The position numbers were made by a program, and so were the translations under genes. A stretch of DNA of 64,000 nucleotides, taken from positions 1 to 64,000 of the forward strand of contig LT598457.1 in assembly GCA_900074725.1 (NCBI GenBank). Direction: 5' to 3'. This DNA comes from Lachancea dasiensis (taxonomy: Eukaryota; Ascomycota; Saccharomycetes; Saccharomycetales; Saccharomycetaceae). Shown one piece after another: positions 18,611-29,287 of the stretch; the first letter of the stretch is position 1; each line of letters opens with the position of its first letter. The notes below the pieces were generated by a model. It had not been told where the DNA came from. It saw only the letters and a list, made by a program, of their open reading frames with translations, and made no database searches.

Positions 18611-21600
18611 TCAATATGAGCCTTTCCTTGATATTCCTTCGCTCAAGTTATTTATCGTCATGGAGGAGTTCGTGTTGTACTTGCCAAATGGATCCTGGAA
18701 GCTCTTTTTCTCAAGATCCTCTTCTGGGTTTTGAGCTATACCCTGATTCCGGTAATAGTGGCGTTTACCATACTTGTACACTTCCGCGCCAGCCCAAAAA
18801 ACCAAAGAGAAAGCGATAGCTAGTCCCCACTCGTATGTGACCCCCTTATGCAAAAAAACCTTATCATTGATTACTGGAATGTAGGCAACAGGGAATACTG
18901 ACACAAATCCAAATATTACTGACCAAAACAAAAATTGATTTGACCAAATGTCCTTTATCCACTGAGTCCATGGAGTATCGGTTTCGGGCTGCATCTTGAA
19001 AAATGATCTTCTCATGTCAATAACCTCCCACGCAAGAATTAGAGCACACCATGTCATAGTCGCAAAGGCTGCAGTACGACCTCTAAAAACGTAGTGGCAA
19101 CTTTCGTTATATGAATTGTTGCAGTTGAATCCAAGTTCACCATTACCCTTTCCATAAACAACCGCCACAAAACAGCCTAAACAGCAAGCACCAATCCACG
19201 TTCCGTAGACTAACATATCAATCGCCATTTCTAGAGTAAAGAGACCTACTTTGGAGCTTTTCGGAGGCTTCTTCATGATATCTGGTGATGATTTTTCAAG
19301 GCCCAAACCCATTGCTGGGAAGCAGGACGTAACAACAATGACCCAAAGAACTTCAACTGGCGAAAGTGCGAAAACTGAAAGCCCATCTTTATCTATGAAA
19401 CATAACCCAATCATCAGATATAGAGCCTGGGCAACATTTTCAGCTAGCAATTGGAGCACAAACTTTTGAATATTGTCACTCATGCGCCTACCTTCTTCGA
19501 CGGCATTGAGAATGGAAGCGAAATTATCGTCGCTAAGGACAATATCAGAGGCATCCTTAGCAACATCTGAACCATTAATACCCATGGCAATACCCACATT
19601 AGCAATCTTCAAACTAGGTGAGTCATTGACACCATCACCAGTCATGGCACAAAACTTTTGTCTCCGATGAAGGGCCTCTATCATTCTTACTTTGGTGTTG
19701 GGGTGACAACGAGCAATCACCAGCGGCAAAACCACCAAACTATCGATTTCCTCATTTGACAATTTATCAAATTGAGTCGCAGTCATGACCATAGATTCAA
19801 CTACATCTTGGGGAAAGTGATACAGGTTGTGCGGTAAGATCCCAACTTCTTGAGCAATTGCTTTAGCTGTACCAGGAAAGTCACCAGTAAGCATGTGCAC
19901 GTTAATGCCAGCTTGGTGAAACTTTTTTACAGCTCCGGCGCTTTCTGGTCTTGGAGGGTCATATATACCGACTAGACCTTGAAAAGCTAATCCACTTTCG
20001 ACAAAAGTGCGATCTTTAATGATGCGATCACCGAGTTCCTCCGCTTCATCTTCACTGAACGTTTTAGTCGCGAAAGCTAAGACTCGAAGACCGTCTGCGG
20101 ACATAACTTCAACATTTTGCATGATACTACTTTTATCGGCTTCAGTTAATGGTTGCGCATCAGTTTCAACACCGTTTGGCCACCAGCTGCTACAACTTTC
20201 CAAGATTCTCTCAAATGCACCTTTAGTGAATACATGACGCTGGCCCTCTGCATGGTGATTGACGTAAACTGAGGACATTCTTTTCACACCAGAGTCAAAC
20301 GGGAACTCCGCAAGATGCTCGAATTTTGATCCCACGGTGTCATTAGCATCATGAGAATTAGAGTCTTGCTTCGCCCCTGTAGTCAAATCATCGCGAGGCA
20401 ATCCCATTCTGGTTGTGAAAACCTGAATCGCGATTTCTGTGGGATCACCATTGGCTCTCCACTCACCAGATCCCTTATCCTGGAAAACGGTAGCTATATT
20501 CGCCAGAGTAGCAGTCTCTAGCCAATTATTGAATCCTACTGGGTTAATACCATCTGGCAATGCATTCTGCGATAGCCTGGCCTTAAAATCTTGCAAAATT
20601 CCCACGTCCTCTGACGAATCATGGGTGTACTGATATGGCGAAAATTTGGGTATTAGAGAGACTTCACCGATAGTGGGATCATAAGGATGGTTGGAATTTG
20701 AAACTGTGACGGTACCAAAACTTGGAATCCAAGCCTGCTTGAGTATCATCTTTCCCTGCGTTAGAGTACCGGTCTTGTCAGAGCAAACGTCTGTGATCGC
20801 CCCCAGAGCTTCCAAAGAGTCCAGTTTACGAACCACGACATTTTTTCCGGCCATGATTTTGGCGCCAACCGACATAGTAATGGTTAAAACCACTACTAGA
20901 GAAGAAGGAATCATGGACAACGCCACACAGATGGCGTAAATGGCCACGTCTCGCGTAACATGGTACTTCTGTGTGGCCATGACAACAATAGCAAACAATA
21001 CCGCAATGAAAAACAAGTAAATAGCAAGCTTCGACAGCTTTCGGTGCAACGGTGTTCCTACGTTCGTGCCTAGAAACGACCCAGCGGTGTTCAGAAACGT
21101 CCTGAGCATGTTTTTCGAGAATGACAAACTTGGATCTTTGGAAATAAGGCTATTTTGCCCTTTCAGGCTCTGTGCTATCTGGCCTATCTCAGTTTTCAAA
21201 CCTGTTCTCACGACAATACCCACCGCGCGCCCCTTGCTGACGGTCGAGCTCGAGAACGCTAGATTGTGACGGTCTCCAACGGGGATGTCCTCGTTTGCAG
21301 GGTACACTTCCAGCGGATCTTTCGCGATTGGCAGAGACTCTCCTGTCAGCATCGCCTCATCCGTTTCGAAGTTCAAGCAGCGTACCAGCCGGATATCCGC
21401 GGGGACGGTATCTCCTGCTTTGCACACAACAATGTCCCCAGGAACCAGGAGTCTGCTCTCAACTGTTTCCTCGCTGCCATTACGGACAACGTTTGCCTCT
21501 GGCGTGCTCAGGCTTCGAAGCGAGTTCATAGTTTCAGACGCCTTGTATTCTTGGTACGATCCGATAGCTACATTGATGAATACTACAAACCCGATCACAC

Positions 21601-21886
21601 CACCAGAGATCCAGTCTCTTATCGCCAATGCGATGATCATCGATATAAACAACACCATGATCATCGCATTGCAGATTTGGTGTAACAAGATTGACAGAAA
21701 GTCAATGCCACCCTCGTCTCCTAGAGTATTCTCACCATATTTCTGTAACCGCCGATCCACTTCGTCATTCTGTAAACCCTTGCCTAAGTCTGTGCATAAT
21801 GTGTCAGCTGTGGCTGCAAAACTTAAGGAGTGGAATTCCACATCTTCATATTCAAGTAACTTTGTACTTGCATCTTCACTCTTCAT
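18611..21886 (-). CDS. ENA1: ENA-type Na+/Li+ exporting P-type ATPase
   Basis: A 1091-residue P-type ATPase of subfamily IID, the same length as S. cerevisiae Ena1. Visible features are the N-terminal cation ATPase domain, the actuator TGES in DEAMLTGESLPIAKD, the phosphorylation site CSDKTGTLTQGKM, KGAFERI in the nucleotide domain, MLTGD, and the hinge MTGDGVNDSPSLK, with ten membrane segments in the usual pattern. It pumps Na+ and Li+ (and K+) out across the plasma membrane and is needed for salt and alkaline pH tolerance. Only one copy is seen here, whereas S. cerevisiae often has tandem copies. The 3.2-kb upstream spacer leaves room for complex stress regulation, but I could not assign sites. 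Confidence 0.95.
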   Translation of the reverse strand: MKSEDASTKLLEYEDVEFHSLSFAATADTLCTDLGKGLQNDEVDRRLQKYGENTLGDEGGIDFLSILLHQICNAMIMVLFISMIIALAIRDWISGGVIGFVVFINVAIGSYQEYKASETMNSLRSLSTPEANVVRNGSEETVESRLLVPGDIVVCKAGDTVPADIRLVRCLNFETDEAMLTGESLPIAKDPLEVYPANEDIPVGDRHNLAFSSSTVSKGRAVGIVVRTGLKTEIGQIAQSLKGQNSLISKDPSLSFSKNMLRTFLNTAGSFLGTNVGTPLHRKLSKLAIYLFFIAVLFAIVVMATQKYHVTRDVAIYAICVALSMIPSSLVVVLTITMSVGAKIMAGKNVVVRKLDSLEALGAITDVCSDKTGTLTQGKMILKQAWIPSFGTVTVSNSNHPYDPTIGEVSLIPKFSPYQYTHDSSEDVGILQDFKARLSQNALPDGINPVGFNNWLETATLANIATVFQDKGSGEWRANGDPTEIAIQVFTTRMGLPRDDLTTGAKQDSNSHDANDTVGSKFEHLAEFPFDSGVKRMSSVYVNHHAEGQRHVFTKGAFERILESCSSWWPNGVETDAQPLTEADKSSIMQNVEVMSADGLRVLAFATKTFSEDEAEELGDRIIKDRTFVESGLAFQGLVGIYDPPRPESAGAVKKFHQAGINVHMLTGDFPGTAKAIAQEVGILPHNLYHFPQDVVESMVMTATQFDKLSNEEIDSLVVLPLVIARCHPNTKVRMIEALHRRQKFCAMTGDGVNDSPSLKIANVGIAMGINGSDVAKDASDIVLSDDNFASILNAVEEGRRMSDNIQKFVLQLLAENVAQALYLMIGLCFIDKDGLSVFALSPVEVLWVIVVTSCFPAMGLGLEKSSPDIMKKPPKSSKVGLFTLEMAIDMLVYGTWIGACCLGCFVAVVYGKGNGELGFNCNNSYNESCHYVFRGRTAAFATMTWCALILAWEVIDMRRSFFKMQPETDTPWTQWIKDIWSNQFLFWSVIFGFVSVFPVAYIPVINDKVFLHKGVTYEWGLAIAFSLVFWAGAEVYKYGKRHYYRNQGIAQNPEEDLEKKSFQDPFGKYNTNSSMTINNLSEGISRKGSY

Positions 21887-24800
21887 ATGAAAGGTTGGGA
21901 AGATTGGAATTTAACGGAAGAATCAATATCACTCTAATTGAAGGGTCAATCTGAAAAGTTACTGCTCGAATCAACCTAATATCGAACATATCTGTAAGTT
22001 TGTTGGCTCGACCCAGCTTCTTTTAAGCAAATGTGGCTGCTAATTGCAGCCAGAAAATATATGGTTTTTTTCTTGAAAAAAAATATTTTAAAAGGGTTCA
22101 TCAATTACGTGTAGGCGACGAAGCCCTGCGCGAATCTGTAGGCGGATAACAAAGATGTATATAGAGATGTGAATAAACGTAGAGCTTCGAAGTTCATTGG
22201 AACTGTGGGCTTAGAGACTACAATAACGGATATTGCAATGATTAATTGTTGTGTGCAAGGTACTTATTTGGCCCGAGAACACTCTGAGTATGCAGCGGAA
22301 ATGAAAATATCGTCGGAGCTGCAGGGTAAGAGTGGTGTAGTGGAGCCGATGCTTGTTGTATGAGCGAGGGTACTCGGCATCATCTGGGACATATAGCTGG
22401 TATTTATATAGTATTCTGGCGGGAACGATCTGGGTGCAGTTGGGGCTAGAAAATCTTACCATTACACCCTACAATCAGATTTTCAGGCTATTCAGTAATT
22501 GAAATGGCTGGCCAGGGCATTTTTTTTTGTAATTGCTGCTCTTCTGGATCCCATTAGTTAGCTCTTCACCTTGAACATTTTCGTTTTAGTGACGTCGCAT
22601 GCATCACTCTGTACTATACTGACGCTAGGTTGATGGTTGACGTGATACGATCGGGCTTGATATAGAAATATAATAAATTGATCAAATCACGCTTAGTTCT
22701 CTCTACCTATGACCAGCTTGTCAACTATCAAGGAGCTTTTATTAGCTTTACTTAAATATGAGCTCCCAGTTGAGACTAAACCTGTTCTTGGGACCTCATC
22801 TGAAACCGATCCTTGACCTTATCCTGACACCTTGAGGTTAATACGCTAATGGTAGCTAGCATGCAACTCGATGGTGTTCACACATTGACAAATAAATACC
22901 AGTCAGTAGTGACTACGCTTAGAGATATGGAATAATATGTCAGACATACTAGTGTCATCATCCGGCTCCTCCGACCACTAACTTTAGGTCTTTTATGCTC
23001 ATTTTTACCATCGCCATTTGTTCACCACTTTGCATAATAATGTCACAGTCACAGGTATGCAGACGGGCGCTATGAGATAGTCTAGAGCGTACTCTTAGGC
23101 CGTGCAAACAGAAAGGAAAAGCAACCAGTACAATTGCGATCACTGCCTGTGTTATCCAGTAATTCCGTCATCAGCATGCTTCTGCAAACCTGATGTAGAA
23201 ACTCTACGATATGTACCAAGGCAGTCTCCTAGCATCAGGTACCTCAAAATTTAATGTCGATGATCCCTAAGTTATGTGGAACCAAAGGGATTTCATCATG
23301 AGCTTACAGGCTTTCTCTGAAGTTAAGATTTCCATAAACATTATAGAGCTTTCCATGATATTCTGGTTGACAATCTGCTCAGTCAACCTTCAAGTTTGGG
23401 TTCCAAATTCTACAAGATTCAATCGACTGACGTATATATAGTAGGTTGATGTCGATGAGCATAACAGCGTGCACCACCCAATGTTGGTACAATTAATGGT
23501 TTCGACTCTCCTGGTCTCGTCAACTTGTGATTAGGGCATTGGACTCTCGGTAATTCAAAACTGCTCGGGGCCCATCTGCATGCGGCCCATCTGAGCCAAT
23601 CATAATTTTGTCATCATAATGTGCAAATGCCTAGAAAACCCTTGTCCATCAGGACCTTCGCTTCTTAGCAAGACGTCCTCGTTTGACATTGGACATGAGT
23701 CTGTCGGTGCGGGACCTCAAGTCTTGAAACTCGCCAAAATTACCAGTCCATCTTTCTAAGATGTCTAATAGCTATTCTTGGGTTTTTCAAAACCTAATCC
23801 TGAAATAACTACCAAAGATGCCGGAAGGTGGCATCCGCATCATCCAAGTCTTGGTGGTGCTGTCTTAACCCAATACTATACAAATAGGCTGATTATGTGG
23901 TGAGCAACAAAAGAGTTACAGTCCACTCTATTGGATGAGAAAGAAACGAACGTGCCGGGCCCTTCTTTCAGGCCCGATGGCCCAGATTACGAGAAATTCT
24001 ATGCCGTTGGCATTTTCGGATTATCTTTGATCCGACTATCTTCAAGCACGACAGCATTTTTTTTCTTCCTCTTAATATGATTGATTGAATCGTCCAAGGT
24101 CCTCCTCCTCCATCATTCCATATTATAAATTCTAGACACTACGCATAAACGGGCACGTTCAGGGAATACCAGACCAATAGATCTCTTGTGGTCTGAGTCC
24201 CAGCATTAACGAAGGCTTCATGGTATTTTCTTAAGTACTATCGCTACTCACGGAGTTTGAAGCAGCAAAGAGTGCCATTTCTTTCGTGTGGCCGAATCGC
24301 TTGAGATAGCAAACTTGAAGCCTTTCTCGAAGACAACTGCAGCGCTTCGGTCACTTGTGATTATCTTCCCGACATGCGACTCTAGTGTTCTTGACTAACA
24401 CTAATTGAAAACCGCTGGAGACGATTTATATCCTGAGCAAAACGACCATATACATCTGCTCCTCCGTGGTCTAAGTTTATGGCTTCTGCTGAAGGTCGCC
24501 ATGCACTGTTTCCAGACCAGCGTTTACTGAGAACCCCGTCGTTGCTTTGGAAACTACTGCTTCCAGGGAACCGTTGGAAACCCAAAATCATCTTTGTAAA
24601 CACGTTTGCGGGCTGTCTATTTATTTTATACACACAGCTTGGGACCAAGATAAATTCGCGCAGGGACCTTCCTGATGCTGTGGCAGATGCATCCTGCTGT
24701 CGTTTCGCCTACACACTTACTGCGATCTTCAAGGTGCCGACCAAGAACACCATGCTTACAAGAAATTGGTGTTTTTTCATATGGTTCGATTGTAGTGTGT

Positions 24801-25128
24801 TGTCATAGTAGTGCCGTTCGGTCAGGTTGTCTTTACTGTCTGTTTACTGTGTCTCTACTGTGTCTCTACTCTCTTTCCGGTCACCAGCTCGGTGTCTTTT
24901 TTCCGTCATCGCACGTTTCGTATGTGCCATATGTCGTACTCAAAAGTAAACGCAAGGAAGGGCCTTGTGGAAGGAAGAAATCGAAGGGCCAAATGCGGGT
25001 TGCGATGCAAACTTAAAAGAAGCAATTAAAATGTACTTTGGGATTAAAAACTACAAAAGGTCATCGAGACTACAGTTGTTCGACGAAAACTAGACGTATC
25101 GATAGCATCTCAGTCTCCTGGTAGCGAC
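21887..25128. other. 3.2-kb gene-free region between ENA and the MTR-like gene
   Basis: Shared divergent upstream region. No gene is convincing. Coding-like traces exist. On the minus strand at about 23660-23770 a short frame ends GRLAKKRRS with a basic, nuclear-localisation-like tail. On the plus strand near 23905-24080 a frame contains PSFRPDGPDYEKFYAVG. Both are too short and broken to name. They may be remnants of one lost gene or a DNA transposon. No tRNA, centromere-like AT block or LTR was seen. Confidence 0.4.
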
Positions 25129-26610
25129 ATGAACGACACGCACGCCTCAAGGGGCCTCCTAGGTGGTGACGGCAACTTATTCGAAAGTAATAGCGACCAG
25201 GCCTCAAATGCATCAACACAGCATGTCACGATGCGGGCAACGACTAAAACCGCCTCTCACGACTCTACCGATACGTTATTGAAAGTGCTAGCGGACGAGG
25301 ACGAGCATGAGATCCAGTATAAAACGTGTTCGTGGCTTCACACAACGGGGCTCCTGTTGTCGGAGTACATTGTTTTGGCTATCATGTCTTTCCCGTGGTC
25401 TTACTCAGTTTTGGGCTTAGTGCCTGGAATCATTCTAACGCTTTTTGTGGCAGCTACGGTCCTTTACACAGGGCTGACGATTGTGGACTACTGTGAAAAA
25501 TTCCCCCATTTGACAAGCATTTGTGATATTGGCCAACATCTTTTCTGGGGCCAGAAGTGGGCGTGGTACGCCACGCTGTTCTGTTTCCTGGCTAACAACA
25601 CTCTCATTCAAGGTTTGCACGTTTTGGTCGGAGCCAAGTACCTTAACACCGTTACGAACCATTCTTTGTGTACCGTGTATTTCGGGATCATTGTTGCGTG
25701 CATCTCGCTTGTTTTCTCTATTCCACGGACCTTTTCGTCGCTGTCAAAAGTTGCGTACTTCTCCGCTGCCACCATGTTTATTGCTGTCATTTTAGCCATG
25801 ATTTTCGCAGGGATTCAAGATCACCCTGCTGGCTACGACGGCACACCAGTAACCTTCCGCGCGTTCCCCAAAGAGGGCACCACTTTTGTGGATGGAATGG
25901 GAGCATTTCTGAACATTGTCTACACGTTTGTGGGACAGATTACTTACCCCCAGTTTATTGCAGAAATGAAAAGGCCAGCGGAATTCAAAAAGGTGCTGTA
26001 TCTGGTTACTCTATTGGAAGTCATCATCTTTACACTAGCAGGTGCGATCATTTATGTCTATGTTGGTAACGAATACGTCACAGCACCTGCATTTGGGTCT
26101 TTGACAAGAACCTTCAAGATTATCTCCTTCTCATTTGCAGTGCCCACTTTGATTTTTGCAGGTGCCCTGTACTCCAACGTATCAGGCCGCTTACTGTTTT
26201 TCACCATTTTCAAACGTTCGAAGCACTTGTATTCTCATACCGCTACTGGATGGATAGCCTGGGTTGGGATCATTCTAGTTACTTGGGTTCTTGCCTTTAT
26301 TATTGCAGAGGTTGTTCCATTTTTCTCGGATCTGCTATCGCTGATGTCGTCGTTGTTCGACTGTTGGTTTGGGTTTGTGTTTTGGGGGTTGGCTTTCTTC
26401 AAACTCAAGGAAGAAAAGTACCGCACGCCAAAGTTTTACCACTTGTTGACTGCGACCGAGAAGTTTCACTTCTACATTGCCATATTCCTGATAGCCACTG
26501 GACTCTACATTTTAGGGCCAGGTCTATACTCGGCCATTCAAAGTATTATTCTAAATTACCAGGCAGATGCATATGGAACTGTCTTCAGTTGTGCGTCCAA
26601 CGGTAGTTAA
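25129..26610 (+). CDS. Neutral amino acid transporter, Neurospora MTR-like (AAAP family)
   Basis: A 493-residue transporter with a hydrophilic N-terminus of about 65 residues and about eleven membrane segments. The motif HEIQYKTCSWLHTTGLLLSE followed by FPWSYSVLGLVPGII is characteristic of Neurospora crassa MTR, the N-system neutral/aromatic amino acid permease, and its filamentous fungal relatives. FVGQITYPQFIAEM in the middle also fits. It belongs to the amino acid/auxin permease family (Aa_trans, PF01490), as do vacuolar AVT transporters, but the MTR signature points to the plasma membrane. It would import neutral or aromatic amino acids with protons. I know of no S. cerevisiae gene of this subgroup, so it is either an ancestral gene lost there or a transfer from filamentous fungi. 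It is intact. Confidence 0.85.
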   Translation: MNDTHASRGLLGGDGNLFESNSDQASNASTQHVTMRATTKTASHDSTDTLLKVLADEDEHEIQYKTCSWLHTTGLLLSEYIVLAIMSFPWSYSVLGLVPGIILTLFVAATVLYTGLTIVDYCEKFPHLTSICDIGQHLFWGQKWAWYATLFCFLANNTLIQGLHVLVGAKYLNTVTNHSLCTVYFGIIVACISLVFSIPRTFSSLSKVAYFSAATMFIAVILAMIFAGIQDHPAGYDGTPVTFRAFPKEGTTFVDGMGAFLNIVYTFVGQITYPQFIAEMKRPAEFKKVLYLVTLLEVIIFTLAGAIIYVYVGNEYVTAPAFGSLTRTFKIISFSFAVPTLIFAGALYSNVSGRLLFFTIFKRSKHLYSHTATGWIAWVGIILVTWVLAFIIAEVVPFFSDLLSLMSSLFDCWFGFVFWGLAFFKLKEEKYRTPKFYHLLTATEKFHFYIAIFLIATGLYILGPGLYSAIQSIILNYQADAYGTVFSCASNGS

Positions 26611-28150
26611 GTTTCCTTTGGTAAAGGATGACACCGCTCAGGCCGTTCAAATAGATACATAGAAAATAGTCGTTTAGTTAGTGATTTTAATAAACCCAAG
26701 GTATAAGTGCACGTCTTTATTCATATATGGCAATCGTCGAAATAGAGCGCAGGTCGCACTTGAGAGGGAAGTCTATAATTGATTTTCAGTATTTAGTGAG
26801 TTGATTACCAACATCCTCTACCGCAACACGACGTTTCGTGTCTGTTTTCGAGACTTCCACTTTTCAGCGCTGAGGCGCTACTCTTCCTAACGGTGAGAGC
26901 CATGATGGGATAAATGTGAAGGGCCCAAAACTGCATACGTACCAAGAATTCCTTTTTGTTTGCAGCATTGGTCCATTCGAACATTTGCGCACCACAATAA
27001 TATAATCACCTATTATATTTCTCTATTAACATGTTAGGGAACCGCATTTTACAGCTAAAAGACGCATGGTTTTGGGCTAACGATTTCGTATGTGCAAGCA
27101 TACCGAGTTAAACCTGTTACTACCCTGCAGTGTATATAATCAAATGACACGAGTTCTTAAGTAGCTGTCAGTGATTCTAGCTTACGGGTATCAAGAGTGG
27201 ACTCGCGAGTTGATGCGAAATCGGACTTTCCAAGTTGCAACCTACATGAGATAACAGCTCAGAAGCAGTGTCTTGCCGCTTGTTCACAGCTTTGGTTGAC
27301 GTACTTTTGCGCACAGAGATATAAGCAGTCTCTGATCATATTCGCTGCTGCTTTGAGGTAATAACCACTGGAAATACCTCACCCACCCAACTTCGCGGAG
27401 GGATACTCTTAGGCTTATGTGTGGGTTGTACACTTGCATAATTTAATAATTTTCTTTCAAAACGTCGCATTCGTTATTACAGGGCAGGCACACCATAGTC
27501 GTTCGACAATTAGTGAGTGGATTCACACAAGTTATCCACAGCCTTAGTAGCCACACAAACTGTCTGATTGGGACATTGAACTCATGTGTCGTACTGGTTT
27601 TCGAAATCCCAATTTGTAGTGCTAACGCCAGTGACCACACGGACGAGACAATGAGCTCATTCCGGAGCTCAACCAGGATGCACCGCATCCACAAGATGTA
27701 GCAGCTAAACAACTAAAGTATATAGGTTGTACGCGACAACCCAGAGACGTAGCTTTACACACACCTTTGCAGACGAGAACACATGCTCGTGACGAGTGAT
27801 GTAATTAAGGTGGAGTAAATCGTATACTTATCAAGAGATTGCGGCGTGGAAAGCATCTTTACGATGTCTCTATCATAAGAGCTGTATTCATCTTATTATA
27901 TGGTGGTTCGTGTAGAGTCCGAGACTTCCTGGTCTCTCAGCCAATCACATTCGCGGATTAGAGATCACCAATAACGACTAGAGTGTTTCTTTTATTGACG
28001 CTAGATGCGGCGTTATCGATCTTGGTGGATCATTAGTATATATAAAGAAGAAAAACTTTGAGCAAGGCCCTCTCGCGATGTAAACTTTTGGAGGGCTTAA
28101 TCTACTGGCTGATAAACTCATCAACACGCACACCCATAAGACCAATCATA
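26611..28150. other. Spacer and MIR1 promoter
   Basis: About 1.5 kb. The right end holds a strong TATA box (TATATATAAA at 28037-28046), 105 bases before the MIR1 ATG. The open frame at 27443-27712 has no recognisable content. Nothing else is seen. Confidence 0.5.
28037..28046 (+). promoter_or_regulatory. TATA box of MIR1
   Basis: TATATATAAA lies 105 bases upstream of the MIR1 start codon. The position and the high codon bias of the gene both fit a strongly expressed promoter. Confidence 0.6.
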
Positions 28151-29071
28151 ATGTCTGCTGCTATCCCTCAGTATACCATGTCTGACTACGCCAAGTTCGC
28201 TTTGGCTGGTGCCATCGGTTGTGGTGTTACCCACTCTGCCATGGTGCCAATCGATGTCGTCAAGACCAGAATCCAGTTGGAACCAACCGTCTACAACAAG
28301 GGTATGATCAGCTCTTTCAAGCAAATCGTCTCCGCTGAAGGTGCCGGTGCCCTTTTGACTGGTTTCGGCCCAACTTTGCTAGGTTACTCTTTGCAAGGTT
28401 CCTTCAAGTTTGGTGGTTACGAAGTTTTCAAGAAGTTGTTCATTGACACTTTGGGCTATGACCAAGCTGTTAACTACAAAAACTCTATCTACATTGGTTC
28501 TGCCGCTATCGCCGAATTTTTCGCCGACATTGCCTTGTGTCCTTTGGAAGCTACCAGAATTAGACTTGTTTCCCAACCAAACTTCTCCAACGGTCTAGTT
28601 GGCGGTTTCTCCAGAATTATGAAAGAAGAGGGTCTAAGCTCTTTCTACAACGGTTTCACCCCAATCTTGTTCAAGCAAATTCCTTACAACATCGCCAAGT
28701 TTTTGGTCTTCGAACGTGCTGCTGAAGTTTACTTCGGCATGGCCGGTCCAAAGGACTCCTTGTCTGCCTCTACCACCACCGGTTTGAACTTGTTGTCCGG
28801 TTTGACCGCTGGTTTGGCTGCTGCCATCGTCTCTCAACCTGCCGACACTTTGTTGTCCAAGGTCAACAAGACCAAGAAGGCTCCAGGTCAATCTACCATC
28901 GGTTTGTTAGGTCAACTAGCCAAGGAACTAGGTTTCGTTGGCTCTTTCGCCGGTCTACCTACCCGTTTGGTCATGGTTGGTACCTTGACCTCCTTGCAAT
29001 TCGGTATCTACGGTACTTTGAAGAAATCTTTGGGTTGTGCTCCAGCTATCGAAATTGCCAGCGCCAAATAA
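28151..29071 (+). CDS. MIR1: Mitochondrial phosphate carrier
   Basis: A 306-residue mitochondrial carrier with three repeats, each with a P-x-[DE]-x-x-[KR] signature: [16 protein letters not shown] and PADTLLSK. It matches S. cerevisiae Mir1 along its length ([49 protein letters not shown]). It imports inorganic phosphate with protons, or in exchange for hydroxide, across the inner membrane for ATP synthesis. The frame is open 31 codons further upstream, but only from a TTG; the ATG at 28151 ([13 protein letters not shown]) matches the family start. Codon use is highly biased to TTG, GGT and TCT, a sign of strong expression. It is convergent with YRA2. Confidence 0.97.
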   Translation: MSAAIPQYTMSDYAKFALAGAIGCGVTHSAMVPIDVVKTRIQLEPTVYNKGMISSFKQIVSAEGAGALLTGFGPTLLGYSLQGSFKFGGYEVFKKLFIDTLGYDQAVNYKNSIYIGSAAIAEFFADIALCPLEATRIRLVSQPNFSNGLVGGFSRIMKEEGLSSFYNGFTPILFKQIPYNIAKFLVFERAAEVYFGMAGPKDSLSASTTTGLNLLSGLTAGLAAAIVSQPADTLLSKVNKTKKAPGQSTIGLLGQLAKELGFVGSFAGLPTRLVMVGTLTSLQFGIYGTLKKSLGCAPAIEIASAK

Positions 29072-29287
29072 GGAAGTCATAGTTGATAGACGGTGAGTCC
29101 TTTACTCAACTTCCTAATAGAGTTTCACCCTGGAAATCGTGTACTCTTAATTTATGTGATGAACCTACGCTGTAAACCCAGTTTTAGTATAGAAAAGATG
29201 AATATATTCGAATAATGTCATGAACATATAAGTTTCAATTGCTTTTATTTTTATTACACTTGACTTTTCAATCACGTATCGAAAAGG

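Noticed and set aside
28058-28150. N-terminal extension of MIR1
   Set aside because: It begins with TTG, overlaps the promoter-proximal leader, and the conserved protein starts at the ATG at 28151.
29155-29225. GTGATGA after MIR1 as a snoRNA box C
   Set aside because: No box D with closing stem follows within snoRNA length.
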